A stretch of DNA of 20,000 nucleotides, from contig JAWQFJ010001181.1 in assembly GCA_034096865.1 (NCBI GenBank), positions 42,501 through 62,500 on the forward strand, written 5' to 3'. Positions 1 to 9,189 of the stretch are shown here, in pieces; positions within the stretch are counted from its first letter, which is position 1, and each line of letters begins with the position of its first letter. Under the pieces are notes generated by a model. It was not told where the DNA came from, did no database searches, and saw only the letters and a list, made by a program, of their open reading frames with translations. This DNA comes from Theodoxus fluviatilis (taxonomy: Eukaryota; Mollusca; Gastropoda; Cycloneritida; Neritidae). A program made the position numbers and the translations under genes.

Positions 1-462
1 CTACACTGGCCGGCAGCCCGACCTATACATGTACAGACGCCACATATACGAATGGTCTTGTAGTCACATCACTCTCGCAAACCCCATCTTCTCGACTACA
101 TCCAATTTGCAAGTGTTTGTGGTGTATAACTTATCTACGAAAGTTGATGCTCGCCAAAAATAGTGATGGTGGAATCCCATGCGCTGTTCTTAAATTAAAA
201 GAACCCACCTGAAACTGTCGCCTACTACGACGTAGTGATAACTAGGTGTCGATTAGGCCAGCACGCAAATCATAACCGGCAAGGAAGTATGTAAATAAAT
301 ACAATTCATTCAACAAAACTTACAATAATAAGGAAATATAACGATAGCACCAATAACGAGGGGAATGGGGAAGACACACATACAAGAATAGTGCACCTCA
401 GAGTTTGAGAGTGTCAATTCAAATCCACAGAAGAATGTATACTTATTGTTAAACTCAATACA
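1..462. other. unique non-coding DNA
   Basis: I see no gene, RNA gene or repeat here. The stretch is moderately AT-rich with several short runs such as TTAAATTAAAAG near 192. No reading frame of useful length starts or ends here. Confidence 0.6.
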
Positions 463-677
463 ATGACAATGATACAACAATTGATATACGGTGAGGTGGA
501 AACAGTCTTTTGGGATTCAGGCGGAACAAGCCTTAGATATTCAGTGGAGAACAGTCTCTTAGTATCCGATACACACATCTACGCACACAACGGTGAACAC
601 GTTTTACTGAGTTGTGGTGCTCTCGCTCAGTGCGGCCAAGCAAATTCCAGCAACAATGTGGCGAATACCCAAGAAGG

Positions 678-833
678 CTGCAGCACAGCACAGCACAGCA
701 CAGCACACTCAGCACAGCACAGCACAGCACAGCACAGCACAGCACAGCACACTCAGCACAGCACAGCACAGCACAGCACAGCACAGCACAGCACAGCACA
801 GCACAGCTCAGCACAGCACAGCACACTCAGCAA
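678..833 (+). repeat. (AGCAC)n pentanucleotide satellite
   Basis: About thirty copies of the pentamer AGCAC run from 678 to 833. The array is interrupted by ACTC-containing variants at about 707, 751 and 825 and by a GCTCA variant at 806. Because five is not a multiple of three, all three plus frames read the same circularly permuted pentapeptide (A-Q-H-S-T), and the minus strand reads a Cys/Ala/Val/Leu-rich shadow. The 132-codon ATG frame that begins at 463 and runs through the array is therefore not good evidence for a protein. Confidence 0.95.
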
Positions 834-1276
834 CACAGCCACAGGTACACGACGAAAGTGATGGCAGCCAGCAACAAACGCACTCAAAGACAATTTGTGA
901 TGACGACGACGAGAAAGACGAGTGGGCAGACGACGACCGTCAGTACAACGAGAACATAAGTACGTAAGTCCATGAATAAGTAAATGAGCACTCGAGTTCA
1001 GTGAGTGAATGAATGAGTCCCATCCGGATCGAGATATACAGGGCAAAAACATTCTGTTGAAGTACGACTGAGAAACGTTGCTACACTGCACAGTCTCCGC
1101 ACTGGATATGAAGACTGTAAGGACTGAATCCTTAGAGCAAAGGCAAATACCTAGACCATGTGACACAATCCCACTCCGGGGATTAACTGAAACTTTGCTT
1201 CGGAAAACGAATTTCCAGGATGCAAGCAGTTACGAACAGCGCATTTTGCCCTCAGGCAACACTGTTCGGTAACGTT
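834..1276. other. unique non-coding DNA between two pentamer arrays
   Basis: No recognisable gene. The first 120 bases after the array are purine-rich with GACGAC runs near 905-930. Short frames on both strands do not resemble any family I know. Confidence 0.5.
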
Positions 1277-1329
1277 GCCTCGCCTCGCCTCGCCTCGCCT
1301 CGCCTCGCCTCGCCTCGCCTCGCCTCGCC
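1277..1329 (+). repeat. (GCCTC)n CpG-rich pentanucleotide satellite
   Basis: Between ten and eleven uninterrupted copies of GCCTC, giving one CpG at each unit junction. This is a second pentamer array 450 bp from the AGCAC array, and unrelated to it in sequence. The dense CpG in otherwise AT-rich DNA suggests either a young array or one that escaped methylation-driven decay. Confidence 0.95.
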
Positions 1330-1465
1330 AGCCCTGGCTCAGGAAAGAGACTGAACTGTAAAAACCCACACCCTTTACAGCGTCCTGCACACAGTTACAC
1401 AAATTCTTCAAAGTTTCACGAACTCTTTTTAAAAAGTGTGCTGACCTCAGCAGTGTCTGCTCCCC

Positions 1466-1760
1466 CTCCTTTCAAAAATGTCTCACGAACACTTATGGTT
1501 GTGATTATTGTCCGAACCTTTCTAGTATTCTCGGCAAAACTAAGGTATTGCTAATCTCCACCCCCACCCCCCACCATACTCCCCTTAAACATATCCCACG
1601 AACACTTGCCACACAGGGGTTAAAGGGTTGGGAGAACTGTCCAAACCTGTCTCTGATCTCGGCAAAACTACGGTATTGGTAATCCCCCACCCTATTCCCT
1701 TAAACGTATCATACGAACACTGGCTACAGAGGTTTGGGGAGTTGGGGAAAATCGTCCATA
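1466..1760 (+). repeat. degenerate ~114-bp tandem repeat, about 2.6 copies
   Basis: Three diverged copies begin at about 1466, 1579 and 1692. Each carries a C-rich stretch, then CTTAAAC or TTCAAAA, then (C/T)ACGAACACT. The ACG of that core sits at 1485, 1598 and 1713, so the period is 113-115 bp. Copies one and two also share the CTCGGCAAAACTA block followed by GGTATTG. The third copy breaks off near 1760. Short minus-strand frames through it are shadows of the repeat. Confidence 0.8.
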
Positions 1761-2370
1761 GCACGCTTACCACGGAAACCCCGTGCTGAGGCCAATCCAT
1801 TTAACGCTTCTTGCGCCGTTCTATGGAATGTCATTTGTTCTGAGGACGCGAAAAGGAAGGGACTACGGATGGTGTTCTAAGGATGGCTGTCATTTGTTCT
1901 GTGAATGTATCAAGTTTGGCGTTGATGTCGGTATCATCCGGTCCCGCCTTGCAAATGATGTCGAGTAAGTCTTCCCCAAAGCAGATTAAGTGAGGTCCAT
2001 TTGCAGGGCTTGTAGTGTTGTTCTTCGCAGAGATAATGTGTAGAAACTAATTCTGGTGCTGTGTGTAACTCTCCCATCGCTTGATGACCATGTGTCGTCT
2101 TTTTGCCGCCGTACAGATCTTTTTCACGGCCAGTTGCTTAAAAAATACTGTTCCTTGACCTTGTGAGCACAGTTTTTTTTACTCAAACATTTCCATGAAT
2201 AGTTCGATCAGAAGATTAAAAAAAAACTGAACCAGATCTTGATCAAGCGGTGAAAACGTCGAGTACTCATGATGAGTATCAACTAGATAAGCACAATTTG
2301 CAGAAAGATTAATGACGAATGTAAAACCAACCGTCCATGGCTTGACTGCCACCAGAACGTTTATCACACG
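1761..2370. other. unique non-coding DNA
   Basis: No gene or clear repeat is visible. There are poly-T at 2173-2180 and poly-A at 2217-2226. A 215-codon minus-strand frame (2826-2179) crosses this stretch, but it passes through the purine tract at 2371-2498, where one strand lacks stops for compositional reasons, and I recognise no domain in it. Confidence 0.5.
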
Positions 2371-2498
2371 AGAAGGAGGAGGAGGAAGGGAGAGAAGGAG
2401 GGAGGGAGGGAGGGAGGAAGGGAGGGAGGGAGGGGGGGAGGAAGTGAGGGAGGAAGGAAGGAAGGAGGAAAAGAAGGAGGAGGAAGGGAGGAGGAGAG
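2371..2498 (+). repeat. G-rich polypurine tract, (GGA)n/(GGGA)n
   Basis: About 128 bp that is almost wholly purine on the plus strand, with (GGGA)n runs and a G7 run near 2430. Such tracts can form intramolecular triplexes and G-quadruplexes. That is a known property of this sequence class; nothing here shows that it does so. Confidence 0.9.
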
Positions 2499-3104
2499 CT
2501 CTTCTCTCACACCTCACTACTACCAAAGATAATAGCCTATAATCTTTGCTACTACAATCCAAAGCTTGTGACGCACTTAGACACGTAAATTTCAAGAGAG
2601 GAAAAAAAAACAAATTCTTTAGAGAACATTCACATTTTATCTGACCATCACCGATAACGTCACAGCATATGAACATGTAACACAAAAGGAAAGCTGTCGA
2701 GAAACACATCAGAAGAGCGCCATTCGTGTATTTTTCGAGAAAATCAACAGTCAAACAAGGAGTATAGTATGACATTCGTGCATTGTACACAGACTTGGTT
2801 CCGTAATTTGTCAAACGAGTAGTCAAAGGATGTTCACGTACCTCGACTGAAAGCCACCAGCATCAGGAGAATCTGCAGGAACATTTGCTTTTCTCCTGTC
2901 ATGGTTCAGACTTTTCGTGTTCCAGACAGAGCTCTTGGGAGCACCTCAAAACAGACGGTAAAGGCAGCGGTGACGGTGTGACAAGTCACTCTACAGAGCC
3001 CTCTTCGCCCGCCCAGTCATATCAGGAGGCAAATCAAATCTCGGGTGGGACATTTATTTTGCAGCCCGCCTTCTTGCCCAGGCAATCCAAGACAGAGGCA
3101 TGTC
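2499..3104. other. unique non-coding DNA
   Basis: No gene recognised. A short dyad CAAAGAT...ATCTTTG lies at 2524-2548, and its right half recurs at 17699-17710. The 77-codon plus frame at 2885 is Ser/Gly-rich with no family resemblance. Confidence 0.5.
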
Positions 3105-3190
3105 CATCTGTTATGTAGTTTGGGGATTGAAAGCATAAAGAGATTGTCATCTGTTATGTAGTTTGGGGATTGAAACCATAGAGAGAGATT
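3105..3190 (+). repeat. 43-bp direct tandem duplication
   Basis: Two adjacent 43-bp copies (3105-3147 and 3148-3190), both beginning CATCTGTTATGTAGTTTGGG. They differ by a few bases in the second half. This looks like a recent local duplication. Confidence 0.9.
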
Positions 3191-3210
3191 TGCTTGTTGA
3201 TGGTCTCTAA

Positions 3211-3756
3211 CTATTGATGACGCGGGCGTATGCGCTCCGCACTCGGATTTAGCTTTTAGCCAATAAAATGAACTAAACTTCGTAGTCAGACCTGGCTAAC
3301 ATATCGTGCTGCCTTTATTAATTATACAAGCCACGAAAGGTAAATTTTGGCTTACTCTGCGGAGGTTTGCTATCTCAGAGTGCTCTCTACCAAAATGTGT
3401 TTAATTATTCATCAAAATAACTTTAAAAGTTCAAAACACATCCCAATTATATTTGGTAAAAGGTCAGAATGTTGCCTAAGAAACAAATATTTAAACTTTG
3501 GAGATTATCTGCACAATCCTTTTGGAATTACGACAAAAAAGATATATTTTATTGCAAATCACGATGACGTCAAACTATTGATGAAATCGTCGTCTGTGTT
3601 CGGCACTCAGAAATCGCTGTCTGCCACTAAAATGAACTACACTTTGTAGCGTCAGGCCTGCCTAGCAAAACCTCCTGAATGAATCCCTTATACAGACCTT
3701 GGAATTTGTAAGAGAACGCGTGGCTTCCTTGGAGGAAATGTGCGTTCTCAGAGTGC
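3211..3756 (+). repeat. old tandem duplication, ~364-373 bp period
   Basis: Two diverged copies, about 3211-3380 and 3575-3756. Shared landmarks in the same order are CTATTGATGA (3211 and 3575), AAAATGAACTA (about 3266 and 3630) and CTCAGAGTGCTCTCTA (3374 and 3747). The period grows from 364 to 373 across the copy, so small indels have accumulated. The 190 bp between the copies is AT-rich and unique. I cannot tell a segmental duplication from two fragments of one old mobile element. Confidence 0.75.
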
Positions 3757-4518
3757 TCTCTAGATTAACAGTGAATTTGTTCATAGTTGATTTGTTTCAA
3801 AAAGCCTATCGACTCTTTACCAGAGCTTAGCTTTAGCTTTGCAAGAGAAGATGTTTAGTGTGGCAGAACTTGAAGAAGCCTTTCTCCACCTCCAGGGTCT
3901 CCATCCACCAACGTCTTTTCCAAAGTCATCATCACTCTTCATGCAAAATGTACACAACAAGAGTGGAGAAGAAGAACAAAACATTGCTTGTTAATCTAAC
4001 CAAGCAAAAAGCTAACCCATACATGAAATGTAAGAATAAATGAAGCCAACATAGGCCTACCTGTCAAATCGACGTTGATACTGCAAAAGAATTGTCTCTA
4101 TCTGAAAGTGAAAACTGCTCTAGATGACGTAATATATTAACGTCATGCGCGAGGTATCTCCTCCAATCGAAGCATTATTTATCTTTCATTTGTCTTCTTT
4201 AATTTTTTTACAAACAAATACGTTTTTTTATTAATGCAGAATACATTCAAACGTGCACAAACGATGTCTGTGGCAAAGAAACCTCTTTCCTAGCGTCGTT
4301 ACTGTTAATGTTCACAACTAGAGCATCACACATACAGTATTCAAACGTATCCAAGCGGCTAAACAATCAAAATCGCAATTCAACAGTGCAAATTAATCTT
4401 CTCTGAAGAAACAGTGATGCTACCAAAACGCATACAATCAAAAGTTTGAGCAGCAGTCGAAAGGCAAAAGAAACGCTAGAAAGGGTTCTGTCAAAGAGTT
4501 CTGGGAGCACAGGGCAGC
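3757..4518. other. unique AT-rich DNA
   Basis: No gene recognised. It contains the palindrome TAGGCCTA at 4052 and AT-rich runs at 4195-4235. Short frames are of chance length. Confidence 0.5.
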
Positions 4519-4594
4519 AAGGTGAACTGTTTGGGGCAAGGTGAACTGTTTGGGGTAAGGTGAACTGTTTGGGGCAAGGTGAACTGTTTGGGGC
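4519..4594 (+). repeat. 19-bp minisatellite, 4 exact-length copies
   Basis: Four copies of AAGGTGAACTGTTTGGGGC start at 4519, 4538, 4557 and 4576. Copy two differs by a single final C to T change. The G4 run in every unit gives four evenly spaced G-runs on the plus strand. Confidence 0.95.
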
Positions 4595-4887
4595 ATGACG
4601 TGGTTTCGCACGCTGGTCTGTTTTGCAGTTGAATCTGTTGTGCATATATTGTTAATTACACGGCGTGTTGTGGTTGTGTAGAAGTGAATGAGGTTGCTGT
4701 TTTTGTCATAAAATTGTTTGTCCTTGTGATTGCTACCTTGTTTTGTCATTCATTAGTTGGCGAGTGTGTAGGCAAGGTCCTTAAACAATCATCTGTCCGG
4801 GGGCTGTCTTACCACCTGAGCAGCCCATACACCCGGCCGCGACACGGTGCCGAGGCTGGATGCGCAGCTACATCGTATCTTATCAGG

Positions 4888-5065
4888 TTCCCCAAGGCAC
4901 ACCAGTCTGTAGCTGCTGGTTTGTTCATTTGGTTGAGAAGCGCACTCCACACCTATGAGAATGCATCGCGAAAGCCCTCTTGGATGGCGCTCGGTCAAGT
5001 AAAGTCGTTCAATAGTGACAATTTTGGCTCGCCGAGCGCTCGATCCAGCGCTAGGTCTCTTGAAC
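4888..5065 (+). repeat. dispersed repeat copy 1, ending in a TTCAA hairpin
   Basis: This stretch aligns with 13206-13384 over about 178 bp. Shared blocks include CATTTGGTTGAGAAGCGCA, GCATCGCG(A/G)AAGCC and AGTCGTTCAA. The right end is a 59-bp segment bounded by GTTCAATAG (5007) and CTCTTGAAC (5057-5065), an inverted pair. Both copies stay open in one plus frame, with similar residues such as a shared WLRSA motif and KPSW motif, but indels and non-synonymous differences argue against a conserved protein. It fits a short non-autonomous mobile element or a structured non-coding repeat. Confidence 0.75.
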
Positions 5066-5128
5066 GAGCTACTGATAAGGCCTTTTGAAGACGATTTTTG
5101 ACAAGCCTCCCTCTTAGATCTCGCTGAT

Positions 5129-5171
5129 GTTCAAGATGGCTCTCTCGAGCTTCGGAAGTCATGCGCACGCT
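5129..5171 (+). promoter_or_regulatory. possible YY1/ETS/NRF1-like motif cluster
   Basis: Within 40 bp lie CAAGATGGC (5132-5140, YY1-like), CGGAAGT (5153-5159, ETS-like) and ATGCGCACGC (5161-5170, NRF1-like). This combination is typical of housekeeping CpG promoters in animals. There is no visible first exon, so this is only a motif match. Confidence 0.2.
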
Positions 5172-5521
5172 AGTGTGTTTGCACGCGTGTTCAACTTTTT
5201 TTACGTGACGTGTGCAAAAAAGGAATGACAACAAAATCCACACGGTTTTTAAAATGATCAAATGGCCACGAAGTGCCGAAACATAACATTAACACTATTA
5301 CTTATCAAATCGACAGCAGAGGACACGTGAAATAGGCTGACTTTGTGTCCAAGAGTCCATCACCCACAAGCACGGGGAGGCCTGGTCAATCCCCGGTTTT
5401 AAAAATCAGAATGGTTTATTAATATTTGGATAGTGTCTCGATGTCCAGATGTTTTATCACGCCACACGTCTATCGGGTCCTGCTGAAGAGATATTGAGAT
5501 GTTCATGAAACCGAAGCCACA
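5172..5521. other. unique non-coding DNA
   Basis: No gene, repeat or RNA recognised. A 60-70% AT stretch follows the motif cluster and leads into the C-rich run at 5522. Confidence 0.5.
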
Positions 5522-5557
5522 CCCCACCCCCACCCCCGTCCCCCACTCCCCTCCCCC
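5522..5557 (-). other. G-quadruplex motif (minus strand)
   Basis: Seven C-runs of three or more in 36 bp on the plus strand (C4-A-C5-A-C5-GT-C5 and onward), so the minus strand meets the canonical G-quadruplex pattern with loops of one to three bases. Confidence 0.8.
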
Positions 5558-6030
5558 GTATGTTGAGCTTCACACGACCGAGATGAAAAAATTTCGTCAA
5601 AACAAAACAACACAAAAAGGTGCCATTTCTTCGTGATCACCATTTGTTCTCAAGAGTTGTACAAAAAGATCTAAGGTTTTCAAAAAAAAAGTGTGTGATG
5701 GTTATCAAAAGCACTCCATCATGTTGTGACAAACGGGCGATCTGTCCTTTTCCTAACCCTTGCTTACCTCATGCTCAGTTATCGTCCTTTCAGACAGAGT
5801 AGCTACTAAGGCTATGCATGACCAAGACCGGGATCGTTAACTGACAAACGTACTTATGTAGGCATTCTATCCACCAATAGCAAACATTTCGCTACAGAAC
5901 GAGATGGCATAAAATCAGGTATAATCTTGCAGGCATTTGATATTTTAAACACTTTTTCTGTTTCATATATATTCTTTCAGATCCAGAGACTTTTATGTAA
6001 ATTATAACTTAAACCTGATTTTCTAACGCG
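5558..6030. other. unique non-coding DNA
   Basis: Nothing recognisable beyond poly-A runs at 5587 and 5682-5690. Confidence 0.5.
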
Positions 6031-6032
6031 AA

Positions 6033-6115
6033 ACACACACGCGCGCGCGAGAGTGCGCACGAACACACACACACACACACACACATACATACACGCGCGC
6101 ACATACACACACACA

Positions 6116-6163
<48 letters not shown>
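6033..6163 (+). repeat. compound microsatellite (CA)n, CGCG core, (CT)22
   Basis: Begins with CA/CG alternation (6033-6060), then (AC)n at 6063-6085, CGCGCGC near 6094, (AC)n at 6105-6118, and (TC)22 to 6163. Long minus frames of Arg-Glu and Cys-Val are shadows. Confidence 0.95.
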
Positions 6164-6166
<3 letters not shown>

Positions 6167-6281
6167 ACTGCAAAAGTTGGATATCCTTGCATCTACAGAT
6201 GATATTAGATACTTTTGACTCTGGATCCCAGAAGACAATGCTATCACAATACTGACACTCTCAGTCCAGGAGCATATGTAA

Positions 6282-6300
6282 GCACACACACACACACACA
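6282..6300 (+). repeat. (CA)n microsatellite
   Basis: Short uninterrupted CA run, about nine copies, just upstream of the 33-copy minisatellite. Confidence 0.9.
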
Positions 6301-6402
6301 TACGCGCATACATGGGCAGAGAAAAAGATCATAACCTAGATAAGCACAGAAAAAGTTGCATATGAGAAATTTGCATTGAGAACACATCCTTGGAAAAGGT
6401 GT

Positions 6403-7576
6403 GAACAAGTTTTGAAGGGCACGAGGAAGAGATCCAAAGAACAAGTTTGAAGGGCACGAGGAAGAGATCCAATGAACAAGTTTTGAAGGGCACGAGGAAG
6501 AGATCCAATGAACAAGTTTTGAAGGGCACGAGGAAGAGATCCAATGAACAAGTTTTGAAGGGCACGAGGAAGAGATCCAAAGAACAAGTTTGAAGGGCAC
6601 GAGGAAGAGATCCAAAGAACAAGTTTTGAAGGGCACGAGGAAGAGATCCAATGAACAAGTTTTGAAGGGCACGAGGAAGAGATCCAAAGAACAAGTTTGA
6701 AGGGCACGAGGAAGAGATCCAATGAACAAGTTTTGAAGGGCATGAGGAAGAGATCCAAAGAACAAGTTTGAAGGGCACGAGGAAGAGATCCAATGAACAA
6801 GTTTTGAAGGGCACGAGGAAGAGATCCAATGAACAAGTTTTGAAGGGCACGAGGAAGAGATCCAAAGAACAAGTTTGAAGGGCACGAGGAAGAGATCCAA
6901 TGAACAAGTTTGAAGGGCACGAGGAAGAGATCCAAAGAACAAGTTTTGAAGGGCACGAGGAAGAGATCCAATGAACAAGTTTTGAAGGGCACGAGGAAGA
7001 GATCCAATGAACAAGTTTTGAAGGGCACGAGGAAGAGATCCAAAGAACAAGTTTGAAGGGCACGAGGAAGAGATCCAATGAACAAGTTTGAAGGGCACGA
7101 GGAAGAGATCCAAAGAACAAGTTTGAAGGGCACGAGGAAGAGATCCAAAGAACAAGTTTGAAGGGCACGAGGAAGAGATCCAAAGAACAAGTTTGAAGGG
7201 CACGAGGAAGAGATCCAAAGAACAAGTTTGAAGGGCACGAGGAAGAGATCCAATGAACAAGTTTTGAAGGGCACGAGGAAGAGATCCAAAGAACAAGTTT
7301 GAAGGGCACGAGAAAGAGATCCAATGAACAAGTTTTGAAGGGCACGAGGAAGAGATCCAATGAACAAGTTTTGAAGGGCACGAGGAAGAGATCCAAAGAA
7401 CAAGTTTGAAGGGCACGAGGAAGAGATCCAAAGAACAAGTTTTGAAGGGCACGAGGAAGAGATCCAAAGAACAAGTTTTGAAGGGCACGAGGAAGAGATC
7501 CAATGAACAAGTTTTGAAGGGCACGAGGAAGAGATCCAATGAACAAGTTTTGAAGGGCACGAGGAAGAGATCCAAA
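6403..7576 (+). repeat. 33-copy minisatellite, 35/36-bp unit
   Basis: Thirty-three head-to-tail units, each starting GAACAAGTTT(T)GAAGGGC and ending GAGATCCAA(A/T). Nineteen units have a T4 run (36 bp) and fourteen have T3 (35 bp), summing exactly to 1174 bp. Beyond the T3/T4 and terminal A/T sites I see only two other substitutions in the whole array: C to T in unit 10 (about 6742) and G to A in unit 26 (about 7312). The minus strand has no stop in any of its three frames, so overlapping open frames of 355, 434 and 500 codons result. Units of 35 and 36 bp are mixed, so the frame would shift repeatedly, which argues strongly that this is satellite DNA and not a repeat protein. The near-identity implies recent expansion or active homogenisation. 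Confidence 0.97.
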
Positions 7577-8164
7577 GAAGAAAGAATTTGTTGATGCTTG
7601 CTTAGAGAAACATGCGCGCTGACTTCCATCCATCCGCTCTTTGGGAAATCAATGATGACACGGCGTGGTGGTTCTTTGCGAATGCGCAGTGCCGCGTCCT
7701 CCGATCTGGAAGGTTCTGGGTTCTGATGGGGTCGGGAAGCAGTCACAGCGAGGCGCGGTCTGCAACAATCTGCAGGGGGTTGCTGGACAGATGACCTGCA
7801 AAGAGTTCACGCCAAATTCCTCCCCTGCCAGCTGCCTCATCCAAGTTATTACGACCCCCTGCTGTTTACCGTGCGAATGCCGTGGATTCTAAAATGCCAC
7901 TGATATATATCAAAACAACGAGTGTGACCACCCAGGGGAAACGAACACGTTGTAAACAGAACATGTCAACAGGCATCTGGCTCGTCAACTGGCAACATTT
8001 ATGCTGGCCGCCATTATTAGGTATCAAGGGGCATGCAAAGAAAAGCCAAAAGGAAAACGGGTCTGCGTTTGCGAATGGCCACAGCCGAGCCTCAGTTCTG
8101 GTAACTGAAGCTGCAGCTGTGACTCCTTTTAATATGGTAAGGAGGGAAGCAAGCGAGTTCCGCT
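7577..8164. other. unique non-coding DNA between minisatellite and recombinase pseudogene
   Basis: Higher GC than the 5' part of the window, with several CpGs. I recognise no domain in the short frames. This stretch may hold the 3' tail of the mobile element whose recombinase remnant lies at 8291-9159, but no terminal repeat marks its edge. Confidence 0.45.
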
Positions 8165-8234
8165 CCATTTGGGTGATACCAGGGCCAAAACACGGACAGC
8201 TTCCGTCTAAGCCGTCCGTGCCACGCCCAAATGG
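8165..8234 (-). repeat. 70-bp imperfect hairpin downstream of recombinase stop
   Basis: Outer arms CCATTTGGG (8165) and CCCAAATGG (ending 8234) pair exactly. The inner arms, ACACGGAC and GTCCGTG, pair with a bulge on the left side. The apex is the 16 bases after 8199. It lies 57 bp beyond the stop of the recombinase remnant on that strand, so it could be a terminal or 3'-UTR structure of the element. Confidence 0.7.
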
Positions 8235-8290
8235 AAAAGAGGAAAGGTGAGCTCCACCAGCTACCCGCGGTCATAGAACGAGGGGTGTAT

Positions 8291-9159
8291 TTACTGCAAG
8301 GCTGAGACACTGGAGGTGCACCGGATGTAACGGCGGAAAGCGGAGGACTTCCAGCGGCCGAGCAGGCGAATTTGTTCATCCGAGAGGCCTTGTTGTGCCG
8401 CTGTAGAGGCGGCCCAGATGCGGAAGCTATGCCCTTTGAAAGTGCAAGTGTCGAGATGAATGAAGGCAAGAGTAGCCCGGAGTTGAGAGGTAAAATCTGA
8501 TCGCAGAATTGGAGATATCGACACTGACTGGAAGAGTGGGCCAGGGAAGGGCCCCCGGAGTTTCAGGTAAAGCTCCATATGTACGATGGGGCACGTATGG
8601 GTGTGTGCCTGGGGATGGACCGTGAGAGTGAACGGTTGACTTGTGGAGTGCTAGAAGGAACGGAATGTGAGCGTCATGTGAGCGGGAGTTAAAAGAATTT
8701 GACCACACTGGAGGAGGTGTGGATTATGGGCAGAAGGGCTCGGGTTGGTTATCACACCCAGCCGGAGAAGCGCGTGGAAGGCGAGGCAAAAACATAAAGA
8801 GGCAACGTTGATGAACGGGCGTCGTGGAGTGGTCGAAGGCAGCAAGGAGCTTGGTGTGCAAGGGCAAAGTGATGGGAAGCCTGGAGTCCGCGGGAGAAGC
8901 GCCTAATGGAGAGCGTGGAGTAACTGCCGAATGTAGAAAGTCCCGGAAGGATCAGACAGGCCACTGAGGCGATGTACGTACCCGAAGGCCGAGATGCAGG
9001 CAGAAATGGTAGAGGGAGCCTAGGTCTTAGCAACCCGGAAGGTGGAAGGGGAAGGGACGTGCTGAGGAGCTAGTCAACCGTACCAGATGTGAATAGGGCC
9101 CAACTACGCTTGTAGGAAGCCTGCGTGGTCGGAGCGAGGGCTGAGTGGAGAAGGAACGA
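8291..9159 (-). pseudogene. tyrosine recombinase pseudogene (DIRS/Ngaro or Crypton type)
   Basis: The minus strand encodes a degraded tyrosine recombinase (site-specific DNA integrase of YR retrotransposons and Cryptons). In order there are: a core-binding segment with an SALAPTTQASYKRSW stretch (about 9144-9100); after a frameshift, an APSTISACISAFGYVHRL stretch (about 9020-8965); the catalytic Arg in LLRLG (codon 8762-8764); HSFR with catalytic His and Arg (8431-8420); Trp of LGRWKS (8353-8351); and the nucleophile Tyr in RRYIR (8329-8327). The frame ends at TAA, 8293-8291. It is dead: in-frame TAG codons lie at 9022-9020, 8905-8903 and 8653-8651, and one frameshift falls between about 9085 and 9060. 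The second beta-hairpin Lys region coincides with the stop at 8651. About 290 codons remain, close to a full YR core. No reverse transcriptase or gag is visible upstream, so DIRS/Ngaro and Crypton origins cannot be separated. Confidence 0.85.
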
Positions 9160-9189
9160 CCCAGATCACGGCGTCCTACATAAATAGCT

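Noticed and set aside
463..861. 132-codon ATG frame
   Set aside because: More than half is the AGCAC array, which is open in all frames; the N-terminal part matches nothing.
2179..2826. 215-codon minus frame
   Set aside because: Kept open by the purine tract at 2371-2498; no domain recognised and no supporting gene context.
6403..7576. CRISPR array
   Set aside because: Units are contiguous with no unique spacers, and the DNA is eukaryotic in character.
6244..7746. 500-codon minus frame as a repeat protein
   Set aside because: The unit length alternates between 35 and 36 bp, so the frame is not conserved; all three registers are equally open.
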